From JBBSUX01 sp038234045 (GTDB taxonomy: Bacteria; Pseudomonadota; Gammaproteobacteria; Burkholderiales; Burkholderiaceae_C), in the NCBI GenBank assembly GCA_038234045.1, contig JBBSUX010000006.1:1-30532 (forward strand): a stretch of 30,532 nucleotides of DNA, given 5' to 3'. Below, in pieces: positions 16,026 to 25,541 of this stretch. The position numbers and the translations under genes were made by a program. Below the pieces are notes generated by a model that was not told the DNA's origin, ran no database searches, and saw only the letters and a program-made list of their open reading frames with translations. Position 1 is the first letter of the stretch. Every line of letters starts with the position of its first letter.

Positions 16026-19000
16026 TTTTGTGCCTCTACCTGCACCGCTGCATTCGGTGTTTCACCGAACATTTCCGGCGCATAGAGCGCCTCGATGCGC
16101 GTCGGCGGCAGGCTGAACTGCCCGACGTTGTTCAGACGTACGGTGTAGTCGACCTGAAAGTCGCCCTTGGGCACGAACTCGTAATAGCCGCGCCATGCTT
16201 CGAAGCTGCGCTCCTCGAAAGCCGGCAGTGCAGCGTCATAAAGATTGGCTGATGCGTCCTTCTCGTCGGCTGGCGCTTTCTTGCTGCTCTGCTCAATGGC
16301 GATCTGCGAGTCGCGCCCCAGGCCGCCGCCCAGGATGGTGGCGCCGCCCGGAATGGGATCACTCAGCACGACCCAGGTCATGTCGGCGTCAGCCCGCACC
16401 TTCAGCGTGATGCGCAACACATCGCCGCGCGTGTAGTGACCGGGCACCGCTTGCTGCACCGGTGTGATCGTTTTCTGCACGCGATAACCGGCGCTAAAGG
16501 GTTGCACGCGTGGCACCGCCGCCAACGACTGAATCGTGAGCCAGGGCTTGCCGGTGCTGCCGGGCTGCGGCGTTACCGCCAGCGTCCCGGCGCCAGCGGG
16601 CCAAGGCAACTGCATGGTGTTGTTGAGCCAGTTGCCGGCAGCCGAAGGAGCACCGTACAAACTGTTGGCGTGGGCTGTACCACCAGCATCGGTCGCCGTG
16701 GCGCGCCGCACCTGCGCCCAATCGACTTGCGCCTTTGCGCTACCCAGCGTGGCCTGCGTGACACCGGTCACTGGCGTAGATTCGAACTTCGCGCTGAATT
16801 TTTCCAGCGCCAGACTGCCCCACAAATTGGCATTGGTAGTGCGCCATGCGCCGTTCTGCTGGCGTGCGATGAAGCCGCTGGCCAGACGCCCCATGTCGTC
16901 TTTCCAGGCCGGGGCGTCCAGCACTGCAAGGATGAGCCGCGCGGTGTTCACGTCGCCGTTGACCATCAACCACCACCAGTCGTCCGACTGCTCGGTGCTG
17001 AATATCAGCTTGGTTCCTTGGGTTGAGAGACGCGCTCGCAGAATCTGCTCGGCTTCGGCCAGACGCTTGTCGCGCTGTGGCACGTCCTTCACGCGCTTCA
17101 GTACGTTGAACCAATCGATCACGGCACTGGTGGGCCATTCGTTCGGCGTGATCGACACGCTGCCGACCATCCGGCCTTCGGCGCGGCCATAGCGTGAGAG
17201 CGCTTCGAGCGCAGCGATCTTGCGCACATCCAGATCGCGGCGCGGGCTCCAGAAATTACGCTGGATGCGTCCTTCCACAAAAGCCGTGAGGCCGTTGAGC
17301 ATGGCGTCGCGCGGGCCCTCCGGCAGCACGAACTTCGGATGCAGCGCCGATGCCTCGTTGGTGGCAGCAAGCAAATAAGCGGTCAGCGTGTCGCTGCCCC
17401 GATCGGCATAGCCCGCGCGTGGCGGGAAGTAGCTGGCCAGACCATCCTTGTCGAGATAGGTGGGCAGTTCGGCTGCCACCTTCTGCCAAAGAGCGCCGTC
17501 GGCCAGACCGACCGCCTTGCTCGTCTTTTGTTCCAGACAGATGAACGGGTAATGCGCAAACCAACGACGCACCGCCGGTAGTCCTTCGGCCAGCCTCGGC
17601 TGCAGCGCCAGTCGAATGCCGCCGCGCGGCGTGGGCGCGGATGGTGAAATTGCCAGCGCTCCGGCAGGCGCTGCCACCTCCAGCGTGTAGTCGCCATCCA
17701 ACTGCACAAGGGTGCCCTGCTGAACTGTTACCGGCACCGCGGGAACGACACGCTGGCGCGCCTTCAACGCGTCCTGCGCCTTGGCGCCGCTGGTGGTGTC
17801 GCGCGCCGAAATCGTCCATTCCAGCGACACATCGGCAGCGCCGGTTTCGGCACCCGTCGCCACAGGCGCCGTCACATTCCAGGCAATCTCGCGCGCACTG
17901 TCGGGTGCAATTTCCACCATCTGCGCTTCCAGCTTTTCGGCGCCTGCCTGGGCGTTGGCTTCTATCTTCATCGGCTTTGAGGTGGTGTTGCGCAGGGTGA
18001 CTTGTGCCCGATAGCTGTCGCCCTCGCGCACCAGCGGAGGCAGGCCGCTGATGATCTGCAGATCCTGCGTGACGCGGATGGTGGTGTCACCCGTGCCAAA
18101 ACGCCCGACGCCTGAATCCGCCACTGCGACGATGCGGAACTGCGTCAACGCGTCGTTGAGCGGCACATCCACTGTCGCATTGCCCTGAGCATCGAGCTGC
18201 ACCGCAGGTTTCCACAACAAGAGCGTATCGAGCAACTGCCGCGCAGCGCTGTGCCCACCGCCGCCGCCTGCCGGCACCGCTTTGCGGCCGAAGTGCCGGC
18301 GGCCGACGATTTCCATTTGCGCGGTAGCCGTAGAAACGCCCCAGGGTCTGCGCTGCAGCATCGCCTCCAGCAGGTTCCAGCTGGTGTTGGGCATCAGTCC
18401 GAGCAGTGCCTGGTCCACCGCAGCAACCGCCACCTCGGCGTTCGCGGCCGGGCTGCCGTCGGTCAGGCTGGCGTGAATCCTCACATGCGCCACACCGCGC
18501 ACTTGGTAGTCGGCCTTGTCGGCCTTCACCGTCACATCGAGCCGATGCGCCATGCCGGCCACGCGAATTTCGGCCATACCGAAGCGAAACGCCGGCTTGC
18601 TCAGATCGACCAGCGCGGTGGGCGCGACATAGTCGCGGCCCTCAAAGCGGAAAGCCGTCCACCATTCACGCGGCGCCTTGTAGCCCCAGCTGAAAAAGCT
18701 GTACCACGGAACTTCGCGCAGGCGCCCTCGCAATGCCAGCACGCTCACATACACGTTCGGGCCCCAATCGGGCTCCACCTTGACGCGAACGGTGGGATCC
18801 TTGTCGTTGAGCTGCACCACTTCGGTTTTCAGAATGCCTTCGCGCTCCACAGAAACCAAAGCGGTCGCATAGCGAAACGGCATGCGCACCTGAAACACAG
18901 CTGTTTCGCCGGGCTCGTAGCTTTTCTTCTCCGGCAGCAGATCGATGCGGTCATGGTCCTGCCCGCCAAACCACATTTCACCCTGGCGCGTCACATAAAC

Positions 19001-22000
19001 CGATTGCGCGGCCCGGGAGGTGCGACCTGCATCGTCCGTGGCTGTCACGGTGAGTTCGACCTCACCGGCCTGCGAAAGCTTGGCATCGCACAGCAGAAGG
19101 CCATGGGCGTCGCTCTTGCCCTTGCAGACCTCGCCCAGATCACGGGTCTGCGTGCGGTTGTCGTAGGTGTAGAAGCCACCCACCATGCGCTTTCTGCTGC
19201 TGGTGGTGCTGCGGGCCACTGCGCGCACCGAGAGAGCCACTCCAGCGCGCGGCTTGCCATCGAGATCAAGCGCCAGCGCTTGCACATGGGCGGCATGCTG
19301 CAACGAAACCCAGCCTTCCGTGTGCACTCCGGCGATCACCCCCGCAGGCCACAGCATGCGACTGCTGTGCAGCGTTTGCACTTCACCATTGGGATCGGAA
19401 TAGCTCGCCTCCAGCAGCAATTCACGCGGCTGTTGCGACGCTGGCAGAGGCGCAATGCGCACGCTGCCCGCGCCGGACTTGTCGAGCAGCAGTGCAAGCT
19501 TGTCGGCGATCACCCGGGTGTCGGTGCCCTCTTCGGGTGCCTCCTGGGTGACGGTTTCATCGCCCTCGCCATCGGCAGAAGCGGCTGCCTGCGCGCTATC
19601 TGCCTGCGGGCTGCGCGGTGGGCTGAAATTGAAGTCATCGAAGTCAGCAAACGCCGGCTGCTTGTTGCGCACCAGTGCCGACACCTTCACCGGCAGACCC
19701 GACGCCGCACCACCATTGACATACTGGATCTGCACCAGCGCCGAAAGATCAGCAGGCTGCACCAGCGGGCCTTTGACCGATGGCTCAATGCTGCCGGCGA
19801 AAACCGGCAGGCGGAATTCCTCGACCCGGAATTCACCCGACTGCACCGTGCCGGAAAAACGTTGCAGCACCGGCGGCCTGCCTGCAATCGCACCGGCAGT
19901 CGCCGTGCTGGCGGCATCGTCGTCATCATCCGCGTCGGAAGGCTTCATGGCGGACGGCTCGCGGTAGCGCAGCGCCACGCTGTATTCCCCCAACTTGGCA
20001 GCAGGCGGAATGACGAAACTGCTCTCGGCACTTTTGCCGCCGGTAGCGGTCTTGCGCCAGACGAGTTGCTGCACGAACTGCTGGCCACTGCCCACATGGG
20101 TCACCACCATCTGATTGGGCATTTCCATCGGCAGCGCGAACCCATCCGCCGTCTGGTTGCGCACGAAATGCTTCATCGAAACGGTTTCGCCGGCGCGGAA
20201 AAGCGTGCGGTCGAACACGGTATGCGCCAGCACATCGGCCCGGCCGCTCTGGCTGGTGGGCACGTTGAAACGCCATGGCTCGATGCCGCGCATCCAGTCG
20301 CTCCCGGTGAACGCCATGTCGCCCGCGCTCCCGTCTTTGCCGGGTGCTGTGCGCGCACTGACGAAGTAGGCGCTGCGATACGAGTCGCCGCTTTGGTAGT
20401 CATCGCGGTCGTCGCTGTCGCTGGCGTTCGGCGGCGGATTGAGCGCACCGCAGCGCGGTGCCTGCGTCGGGACGTTATCGAAACGCGCGATCCCGTCGGC
20501 ACCCGTGCGTGCCTCGGCCACCTGCTTGCCCGAGCAATCTGCAACCCGAACCAGGGCGCCTTCCACCGGCTGACCTTTATCCAGAGTCGTGACCCAAGCC
20601 AGCGCGTTCTCGCGACCCAACTTGAAATGCACACCCAGATTGGTAACCAGCGCCGTGGTGCGCACATACATCGTGCGGCCATCGCCGTAATCGGGGTCGA
20701 GCAGAGCCTTACCCAAGCGCGGCGAAGCGATCTCCACCACGTGATAACCCGGATCCAGCGGAATGCCAACCACTTCGAACGGGCGTGGATTGCCACCGCC
20801 CGCAGGTTGCGGAAGCTGCAGCCGCTTGGCACCAGCAGCCGCCGCCAGCAACGAGACCGAGCGCGTCTCGACACCTTCACGATCTTTCAGTTTTTTGGGC
20901 AGCAAGCCCGCGATGTCGCGCGCTGCGACCTTGCGCGGGACGTTGGAATCGTCATAGCGCAGCACCATACGCGACCAGCGGATGATGTCGGCGTCGCTTT
21001 GAACCGTGAGGTCGCTCACCTGCCCGGCCGGCGCACCCGCCTTGCCCGATGGCTGCAGCGATGCCTCGATATTGCGCACAGTAACGGGCAACAGCGCCTT
21101 GCCGTGGGCGGGGCCGTCTTCCGGTTCGGCGTGACTCTCCAGAATGCCGAAGGGCGAGCTGGCGAACTTGGCCAACGGAGGCATGGAGCCCGTCGCCACC
21201 TGCAGCGGAAACGAATCGGCGTTGCTCAACACCCGGCCAGCCGCATCCACTGTGGTGGCGGGCACCTTCAGCGTGAAGCGTGTGTTCTCGGCCAACGGCG
21301 GTGCAAAGCTCACCCGGTTGACCAGCTGCTCAGGATCAGGCTTCTTTTTGGCGGTCTTGTCTGCGGTGGCAACCGCCTGGTCAGTCGTACTTTCGTCATC
21401 TTCACTGTTGTCGATGCTGGAGGCGAGGCTTCCGGTCGGCGATTCGAGCCGTATGCCGGCTGCCTCCTTGCGGGTTACCGGTGCGCTGAACACCACCGTC
21501 AGCGGCCGCAGCGGCAGACATGCGGACTGGGCGTTTTCACGCTCACAGCTGAAGCTGGCGGTGAAGGGCTCGCGTACCTGCCAAGTAAAGCGCTTGGCGG
21601 CGCTCGATGGCGTACCCCCGGGCGTGGTGACGCCCTTGTCCACCACCAGCGTCACATGCGCGGCGGCTGGCAGCGTGCGATTGCAGGCCACCACCGCGAA
21701 AGCCTGGGGCGCCGCCTTTTCTGCTTTATCCAGATGCAAGGCCTTGAGTACCTGCGCCCGCTGGGTCGGATCGATCAGCCGCAGCGGAACCTGTTCGCCA
21801 ATACCTTCCACTTCGCACCAGGCATGCGCCTTGAGACTGGGCATGTCGGTCGCGCCATTGAAGCGCAACACAAAGTATTGCTGCTCGTCGATGCGCTCCC
21901 AGGTGCCGGGTCTGACGTTTTGAACAAGTGGTCCACCACTATTGAAGGTATAGCTGGTAGCACCCGTCAATAAAGCGCCAGAGGCCGATTTGAATGATGA

Positions 22001-22390
22001 AACTGAACGCACGCTGCAATGCACGCCGGGCGGAAGATCGGCTTCAAAATCGAACACCCATTCGCGGTCGCCCGTCCAGCGTCCGCTGCCCTTGCCGGCT
22101 GCCGGGTCGTCGCACTGCACCGCCAAAGGTGCCGCTGCAGCCGGATCTCCAAAGCGGATGGCGGGCGCATCGAACTTCGCCACCACTTGGCGGATGCGCG
22201 CTACCTCGCCTTGCGGCGTCAGGCGGGTGATTTGCAAGGCAGCGGCGGGCAGGCTTGCAAGTGCCAACAGCCCACCCAGCACCAGCACGATCCATGAGCG
22301 CGCACCTTTCGCTGCAGCACGCGTGCTGCTCGCGCCTGCATCGAAACCGCTTGGAAGTGCCTTGGCGAAATGCAGGAGGAGAAGATGCAT
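16022..22390 (-). CDS. Large alpha-2-macroglobulin family protein (thioester type)
   Basis: Bacterial A2Ms are periplasmic protease traps thought to work with PbpC to guard the envelope. From the ATG at 22390 this one has 2122 residues, well above the about 1650 of E. coli YfhM. Seen: an export signal with its hydrophobic core at about 33–51 ending in LPAAALQ, with no lipobox cysteine; macroglobulin beta domains including TLFRAGETVSMKHF near 720–745; a Gly-rich bait-like segment near 1361–1386; the A2M domain from about 1388 (LWKPAVQLDAQGNATV); the thioester CLEQ with Cys1618; a helical thioester domain after it; and a C-terminal receptor-like beta domain. Several Asp/Glu-rich inserts interrupt the N-terminal half. 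A GTG at 22462 would add 24 residues, but a TAATAT -10-like box at 22440–22435 argues for the ATG. The stop lies in repeat copy 3. Confidence 0.93.
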   Translation of the reverse strand: MHLLLLHFAKALPSGFDAGASSTRAAAKGARSWIVLVLGGLLALASLPAAALQITRLTPQGEVARIRQVVAKFDAPAIRFGDPAAAAPLAVQCDDPAAGKGSGRWTGDREWVFDFEADLPPGVHCSVRSVSSFKSASGALLTGATSYTFNSGGPLVQNVRPGTWERIDEQQYFVLRFNGATDMPSLKAHAWCEVEGIGEQVPLRLIDPTQRAQVLKALHLDKAEKAAPQAFAVVACNRTLPAAAHVTLVVDKGVTTPGGTPSSAAKRFTWQVREPFTASFSCERENAQSACLPLRPLTVVFSAPVTRKEAAGIRLESPTGSLASSIDNSEDDESTTDQAVATADKTAKKKPDPEQLVNRVSFAPPLAENTRFTLKVPATTVDAAGRVLSNADSFPLQVATGSMPPLAKFASSPFGILESHAEPEDGPAHGKALLPVTVRNIEASLQPSGKAGAPAGQVSDLTVQSDADIIRWSRMVLRYDDSNVPRKVAARDIAGLLPKKLKDREGVETRSVSLLAAAAGAKRLQLPQPAGGGNPRPFEVVGIPLDPGYHVVEIASPRLGKALLDPDYGDGRTMYVRTTALVTNLGVHFKLGRENALAWVTTLDKGQPVEGALVRVADCSGKQVAEARTGADGIARFDNVPTQAPRCGALNPPPNASDSDDRDDYQSGDSYRSAYFVSARTAPGKDGSAGDMAFTGSDWMRGIEPWRFNVPTSQSGRADVLAHTVFDRTLFRAGETVSMKHFVRNQTADGFALPMEMPNQMVVTHVGSGQQFVQQLVWRKTATGGKSAESSFVIPPAAKLGEYSVALRYREPSAMKPSDADDDDDAASTATAGAIAGRPPVLQRFSGTVQSGEFRVEEFRLPVFAGSIEPSVKGPLVQPADLSALVQIQYVNGGAASGLPVKVSALVRNKQPAFADFDDFNFSPPRSPQADSAQAAASADGEGDETVTQEAPEEGTDTRVIADKLALLLDKSGAGSVRIAPLPASQQPRELLLEASYSDPNGEVQTLHSSRMLWPAGVIAGVHTEGWVSLQHAAHVQALALDLDGKPRAGVALSVRAVARSTTSSRKRMVGGFYTYDNRTQTRDLGEVCKGKSDAHGLLLCDAKLSQAGEVELTVTATDDAGRTSRAAQSVYVTRQGEMWFGGQDHDRIDLLPEKKSYEPGETAVFQVRMPFRYATALVSVEREGILKTEVVQLNDKDPTVRVKVEPDWGPNVYVSVLALRGRLREVPWYSFFSWGYKAPREWWTAFRFEGRDYVAPTALVDLSKPAFRFGMAEIRVAGMAHRLDVTVKADKADYQVRGVAHVRIHASLTDGSPAANAEVAVAAVDQALLGLMPNTSWNLLEAMLQRRPWGVSTATAQMEIVGRRHFGRKAVPAGGGGGHSAARQLLDTLLLWKPAVQLDAQGNATVDVPLNDALTQFRIVAVADSGVGRFGTGDTTIRVTQDLQIISGLPPLVREGDSYRAQVTLRNTTSKPMKIEANAQAGAEKLEAQMVEIAPDSAREIAWNVTAPVATGAETGAADVSLEWTISARDTTSGAKAQDALKARQRVVPAVPVTVQQGTLVQLDGDYTLEVAAPAGALAISPSAPTPRGGIRLALQPRLAEGLPAVRRWFAHYPFICLEQKTSKAVGLADGALWQKVAAELPTYLDKDGLASYFPPRAGYADRGSDTLTAYLLAATNEASALHPKFVLPEGPRDAMLNGLTAFVEGRIQRNFWSPRRDLDVRKIAALEALSRYGRAEGRMVGSVSITPNEWPTSAVIDWFNVLKRVKDVPQRDKRLAEAEQILRARLSTQGTKLIFSTEQSDDWWWLMVNGDVNTARLILAVLDAPAWKDDMGRLASGFIARQQNGAWRTTNANLWGSLALEKFSAKFESTPVTGVTQATLGSAKAQVDWAQVRRATATDAGGTAHANSLYGAPSAAGNWLNNTMQLPWPAGAGTLAVTPQPGSTGKPWLTIQSLAAVPRVQPFSAGYRVQKTITPVQQAVPGHYTRGDVLRITLKVRADADMTWVVLSDPIPGGATILGGGLGRDSQIAIEQSSKKAPADEKDASANLYDAALPAFEERSFEAWRGYYEFVPKGDFQVDYTVRLNNVGQFSLPPTRIEALYAPEMFGETPNAAVQVEAQK

Positions 22391-22589
22391 GGGACCTGTT
22401 CGTCGCTTGTTGGACAAGGGGATTTTGTCCGACGATATTAGGGCCGCGAAAGGCGCCAGCACATGCCGGGCATGACGAGCTGCAATTCAGAAGCGGGTTC
22501 GGCAGGGCATCAGGACAGGGCTCTTCCTTTGCAGGGATGGCGGCCCGTTGATTGGTTGAGCCGTACGGCAGACCCGTGTTTCACCGCTT

Positions 22590-22608
22590 GATCGGTGGGC
22601 CACCGATC
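22590..22608. promoter_or_regulatory. Perfect 19-base palindrome between A2M and the substrate-binding protein gene
   Basis: Arms GATCGGTGG and CCACCGATC surround a single central G. It lies 63 bases before the ATG of the plus-strand binding-protein gene and 200 bases upstream of the A2M start. A TTGATC overlapping its left edge could be a -35, and TAGTAAAT follows at 22618. The geometry fits a dimeric repressor or activator site better than a terminator, since no T-run follows. A second smaller palindrome, GCCGTACGGC, sits at 22560–22569. The bound protein is unknown. Confidence 0.5.
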
Positions 22609-22670
22609 GGAGAACGGTAGTAAATTCCTTGCACAATCCTGCAAAGCACAGAGCAACAAAGGATTTGGGA

Positions 22671-23810
22671 ATGATCGATCGCAGAAGGTTTATTCATGGC
22701 GCAGCGGCCCTTGCTGGTGGCTCTGCGTTCACTGGCTTCCCGGCCATCGTGCGGGCGCAATCAGACCGGCCTATCGTGCTCGGCCAGTCGGCCGCTTTCA
22801 GCGGCGCAGCAGCCCAACTCGGCACGCAGCTCTACCAGGGCGCCAAGCTCTACTTCGACCTGCAAAACGCGCAATCAAGCGGCCGTAAGGTCGAGATCAG
22901 GTTCCTCGACGACGGTTATGAGCCCGATCGCTGCATCGCCAATACCAAGCAACTGATCGCGGAGGATGTGTTCGCACTATTTGGCTATGTCGGCACGCCC
23001 ACCAGCCTTGCCGCACTGCCGCTGATCGTGAAAGATAAGATTCCGTTCTTTGCGCCGTTCACCGGTGCCATGGCGCTGCGCGATCCGCTGCACCACAACG
23101 TGTTTCACCTGCGGGCTTCCTACAACGACGAAACCGCTCTCATCGTCAAGCAGCTCACCAATCTCGGCATTCACGACATCGCCGTTTTCTATCAGAACGA
23201 CGCTTACGGAAAAGCCGGGCTCGACGGCGTCGAGCTGGCGCTGGCTGCGCAAAAGCGAAAGCCAGTCATCACCGCAACGGTCGAGCGCAATTCTTCTGAT
23301 GTGGCGCACGCGGTCAAAACCATCGTTGCGGCCAAGCCCCAGGCGATCGTGCAGATCAGCGCCTACACCTCATGTGCGGCGTTCATCCGCGAAGCGCGCA
23401 AGGCCGGGTACGGCGCCAATTTCTTCAATGTGTCATTCGTCGGCACCCAGGCCCTCGCCGATGCGCTGGGAAAGGAAGCCGCCGGAACCGTGGTTTCGCA
23501 GGTCGTCCCTTCGCCGTATTCCCGTTCGGGCGAATCTGCACGCGATTTCGCCGACGCGGTACGCAAAGGCGGCGACAAAGTGCAGGCCAACTTCACGAGC
23601 ATGGAAGGCTTCCTCGCGGCCAAGGTCTTCTACGAGGGTCTGCGTCGAGCCGGCCCGAAGCCCACCCGCGAAAGCCTGATGGCGGGTCTGGAAAGCATCG
23701 ATCGTCAGCAGTTCTCGGGTTTCAGCGCGGGCTTTTCGCCGAAGGATCATGTCGCTTCGCACTTTGTCGAGCTGTCGATGATCCAGGCAGACGGAAAAAT
23801 CCTGACCTGA
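22671..23810 (+). CDS. ABC-type substrate-binding protein (Leu/Ile/Val-type, Tat-exported)
   Basis: A periplasmic ligand-binding protein of the branched-chain amino acid/amide family (Peripla_BP_6). From the ATG at 22671 it has 379 residues; a longer frame from 22629 is less likely, and AAGGA lies 9 bases upstream of the chosen start. Seen: a twin-arginine-like signal (DRRRFIHG) with hydrophobic stretch and cleavage near AIVRAQ; mature start RPIVLGQSAAFSG, typical of the family; LFGYVGTPTSLAALPLI and FFAPFTGAMALRDP in lobe 1; AVFYQNDAYGKAGLDGVELAL at the lobe 2 entry. No permease or ATPase gene is nearby, so it is an orphan receptor. Burkholderiales carry many such orphans. The ligand is not predictable here. 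A terminator follows. Confidence 0.9.
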   Translation: MIDRRRFIHGAAALAGGSAFTGFPAIVRAQSDRPIVLGQSAAFSGAAAQLGTQLYQGAKLYFDLQNAQSSGRKVEIRFLDDGYEPDRCIANTKQLIAEDVFALFGYVGTPTSLAALPLIVKDKIPFFAPFTGAMALRDPLHHNVFHLRASYNDETALIVKQLTNLGIHDIAVFYQNDAYGKAGLDGVELALAAQKRKPVITATVERNSSDVAHAVKTIVAAKPQAIVQISAYTSCAAFIREARKAGYGANFFNVSFVGTQALADALGKEAAGTVVSQVVPSPYSRSGESARDFADAVRKGGDKVQANFTSMEGFLAAKVFYEGLRRAGPKPTRESLMAGLESIDRQQFSGFSAGFSPKDHVASHFVELSMIQADGKILT

Positions 23811-23856
23811 CCCATGTCACTCCACGCTTCGAAAGCCTGAGGCGGCGACGAATAAA

Positions 23857-23896
23857 AAAGCCCGGCTGCCACCGCAAGGTGACGCCGGGTTTTCTT
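23857..23896 (+). terminator. Bidirectional intrinsic terminator between the binding-protein gene and degP
   Basis: An A-run leads into CCCGGC (23861–23866), paired with GCCGGG (23884–23889). An inner CACC–GGTG stem is capped by a GCAA (GNRA) tetraloop, and TTTTCTTTT follows. A-rich and T-rich flanks make it usable on both strands, closing the plus-strand gene and the convergent protease gene (stop at 23962). Confidence 0.88.
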
Positions 23897-23961
23897 TTGC
23901 GTTCAAGCGTTGAGCTTTTTGATTCCGGCGGCGGTCTTGGTACCCACTGCCGCTCATCAGA

Positions 23962-25476
23962 TCAGCCCAAGTCGATCGGCACGAAGATCTTCTGGTCGCC
24001 GCGCTGAATCAGCAAGGCCACCGATTTACCGGCCTTGGACACCACGGCACGCACCTGTTGCGGTGACTTGACAGGTGTTCCGTTGATCGCCAACACCACA
24101 TCGCCCTGCTGCACGCCAGCGCGCTCGCCTGCACCGCTAGCCTGCTGCACCACGAGGCCACTGTTGACTCCGGCTTCAGCCAGCTCGTCGGGTTGCAGTT
24201 CGCGCAGCGACAGCCCGAGCTTGCCGTGACCATCATCGCTCGCGGTGCTGCCGGAAGCATCGGCCACCTTGTCGGAGGCGTTGTCGAGCGTTGCGGTGAG
24301 CTCCTGCAGGCCGCCGTTGCGCCAGACTTCCATCGTCATTTTCTGGCCCGGGCTGGCAATACCCACCACAGCAGGCAAGTCAGCAGACGAGATGATGGGC
24401 TTGCCGTCAACCTGACGGATCACGTCGCCCGACTTCAAGCCGGCCTTCTCAGCAGCGCTGCCCTTCTGCACGCTGGCCACCAGCGCGCCCGCAGGGTTCG
24501 GCAATTTGAAGGAATTGGCAAAGGCCTGATTCACCTCCTGCACCACCACACCCAGCTTGGCGTGTTCGACCTTGCCGGTGGCGACGATCTGCTGCTCAAC
24601 CCGCATTGCGAGGTTCACCGGAATTGCGAACGAGACACCCTGATAGCCACCCGTGCGGCTGTAGATCTGCGAATTGATCCCCACCACCTGACCCTGCGCA
24701 TTGAACAGCGGGCCGCCCGAATTGCCGGGGTTCACTGCGGCGTCGGTCTGGATGAACGGCACCGAACTGTCGTCCGGCAGCGAACGGTTCTTCGCGCTCA
24801 CCACGCCAGCGGTAACGGTGTTCTCGAAACCGAAGGGCGAGCCAATCGCAAGCACCCATTCACCCACCTTGAGATCGTTCGGGTCGCCGATCGACACCAC
24901 CGGCAAGTTGTGCGCGTCCACCTTCAGCACCGCGATATCGGTCTTCAGATCGACACCCAGCACCTTGGCGCGAAACTCGCGCCGGTCGGTCAGCTTCACC
25001 GTTACCATGTCAGCGCCTTTGACGACGTGAGCATTGGTCAGGATGATGCCGTCCTTGTTGATGATGAAGCCCGAGCCTTCACCGCGCATTTGCTGTGCAC
25101 GCGGCCGCATGTGCGGCGCAATCCGTCCGCCGCCCTGCTGCTGCTCCTGAAAGCGCTTGAAGAATTCAAAGAACGGGTCCTGCTGCATCGCTCCGTTGCC
25201 GCCGTCGTCCCCCTGACTCACGTCGGACACATTCTTGGTGGTGCCGACCACGCTGATATTGACCACTGCCGGACCGTAGCGCTGCGTAATGGTCGAGAAA
25301 TCGGGCAGCGAAATCGTGGAGTTGGGAGCCGCTGCCATCACTGCAGGCGCCGGCTGCGCGTAGGCATGCGTGTGCATGACCTCGACCGCCGATACGCCCG
25401 CACCTCCGATTGCGCCCGCAGCCAGTAGTGCGACCACCAGGCCCGTGGGCCGATTTGCCAATGAAGAGATCGACAT
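23962..25476 (-). CDS. degP: DegP/MucD-type periplasmic serine protease (Do family)
   Basis: An envelope quality-control protease and chaperone. It has 504 residues from the ATG at 25474–25476, behind an AAGGAG spaced 7 bases. Seen: N-terminal signal/anchor at about 10–30; a flexible Gln/Gly-rich stretch (FQEQQQGGGR) before the protease core; the catalytic triad His150 in LTNAHVV, Asp180 in LKTDIAVL and Ser253 in GNSGGP; then two PDZ domains (about 320–400 and 420–500), the second with LRELQPDELAEAGV and GVQQGDVVLAING. Two PDZ domains and length place it in the Do (DegP/DegQ/MucD) class rather than DegS. It is a single-gene unit divergent from kup. In relatives, envelope-stress regulators control it, but I found no clear sigma-E promoter. 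Confidence 0.93.
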   Translation of the reverse strand: MSISSLANRPTGLVVALLAAGAIGGAGVSAVEVMHTHAYAQPAPAVMAAAPNSTISLPDFSTITQRYGPAVVNISVVGTTKNVSDVSQGDDGGNGAMQQDPFFEFFKRFQEQQQGGGRIAPHMRPRAQQMRGEGSGFIINKDGIILTNAHVVKGADMVTVKLTDRREFRAKVLGVDLKTDIAVLKVDAHNLPVVSIGDPNDLKVGEWVLAIGSPFGFENTVTAGVVSAKNRSLPDDSSVPFIQTDAAVNPGNSGGPLFNAQGQVVGINSQIYSRTGGYQGVSFAIPVNLAMRVEQQIVATGKVEHAKLGVVVQEVNQAFANSFKLPNPAGALVASVQKGSAAEKAGLKSGDVIRQVDGKPIISSADLPAVVGIASPGQKMTMEVWRNGGLQELTATLDNASDKVADASGSTASDDGHGKLGLSLRELQPDELAEAGVNSGLVVQQASGAGERAGVQQGDVVLAINGTPVKSPQQVRAVVSKAGKSVALLIQRGDQKIFVPIDLG

Positions 25477-25541
25477 CAGTTGCTCCTTGAAGAAAACACT
25501 AGGGATGAATAAATCCGATGGAGCAACTGTGAGGAGCCCAG

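Noticed and set aside
18251..21973. 1240-codon open frame on the plus strand, antisense to the A2M gene
   Set aside because: It mirrors the codon bias of the GC-rich gene below it; the translation is His/Arg/Gly-rich with no domain pattern, no ribosome site stands out, and the A2M frame shows full family motifs.
22391..22462. GTG start for A2M at 22462
   Set aside because: It would include the likely -10 region (TAATAT at 22440–22435) in the coding sequence; the ATG at 22390 is a better choice.
24193..25428. 411-codon frame antisense to degP
   Set aside because: Same shadow effect; His/Arg-rich translation without recognisable motifs, opposite a protease with an intact triad.
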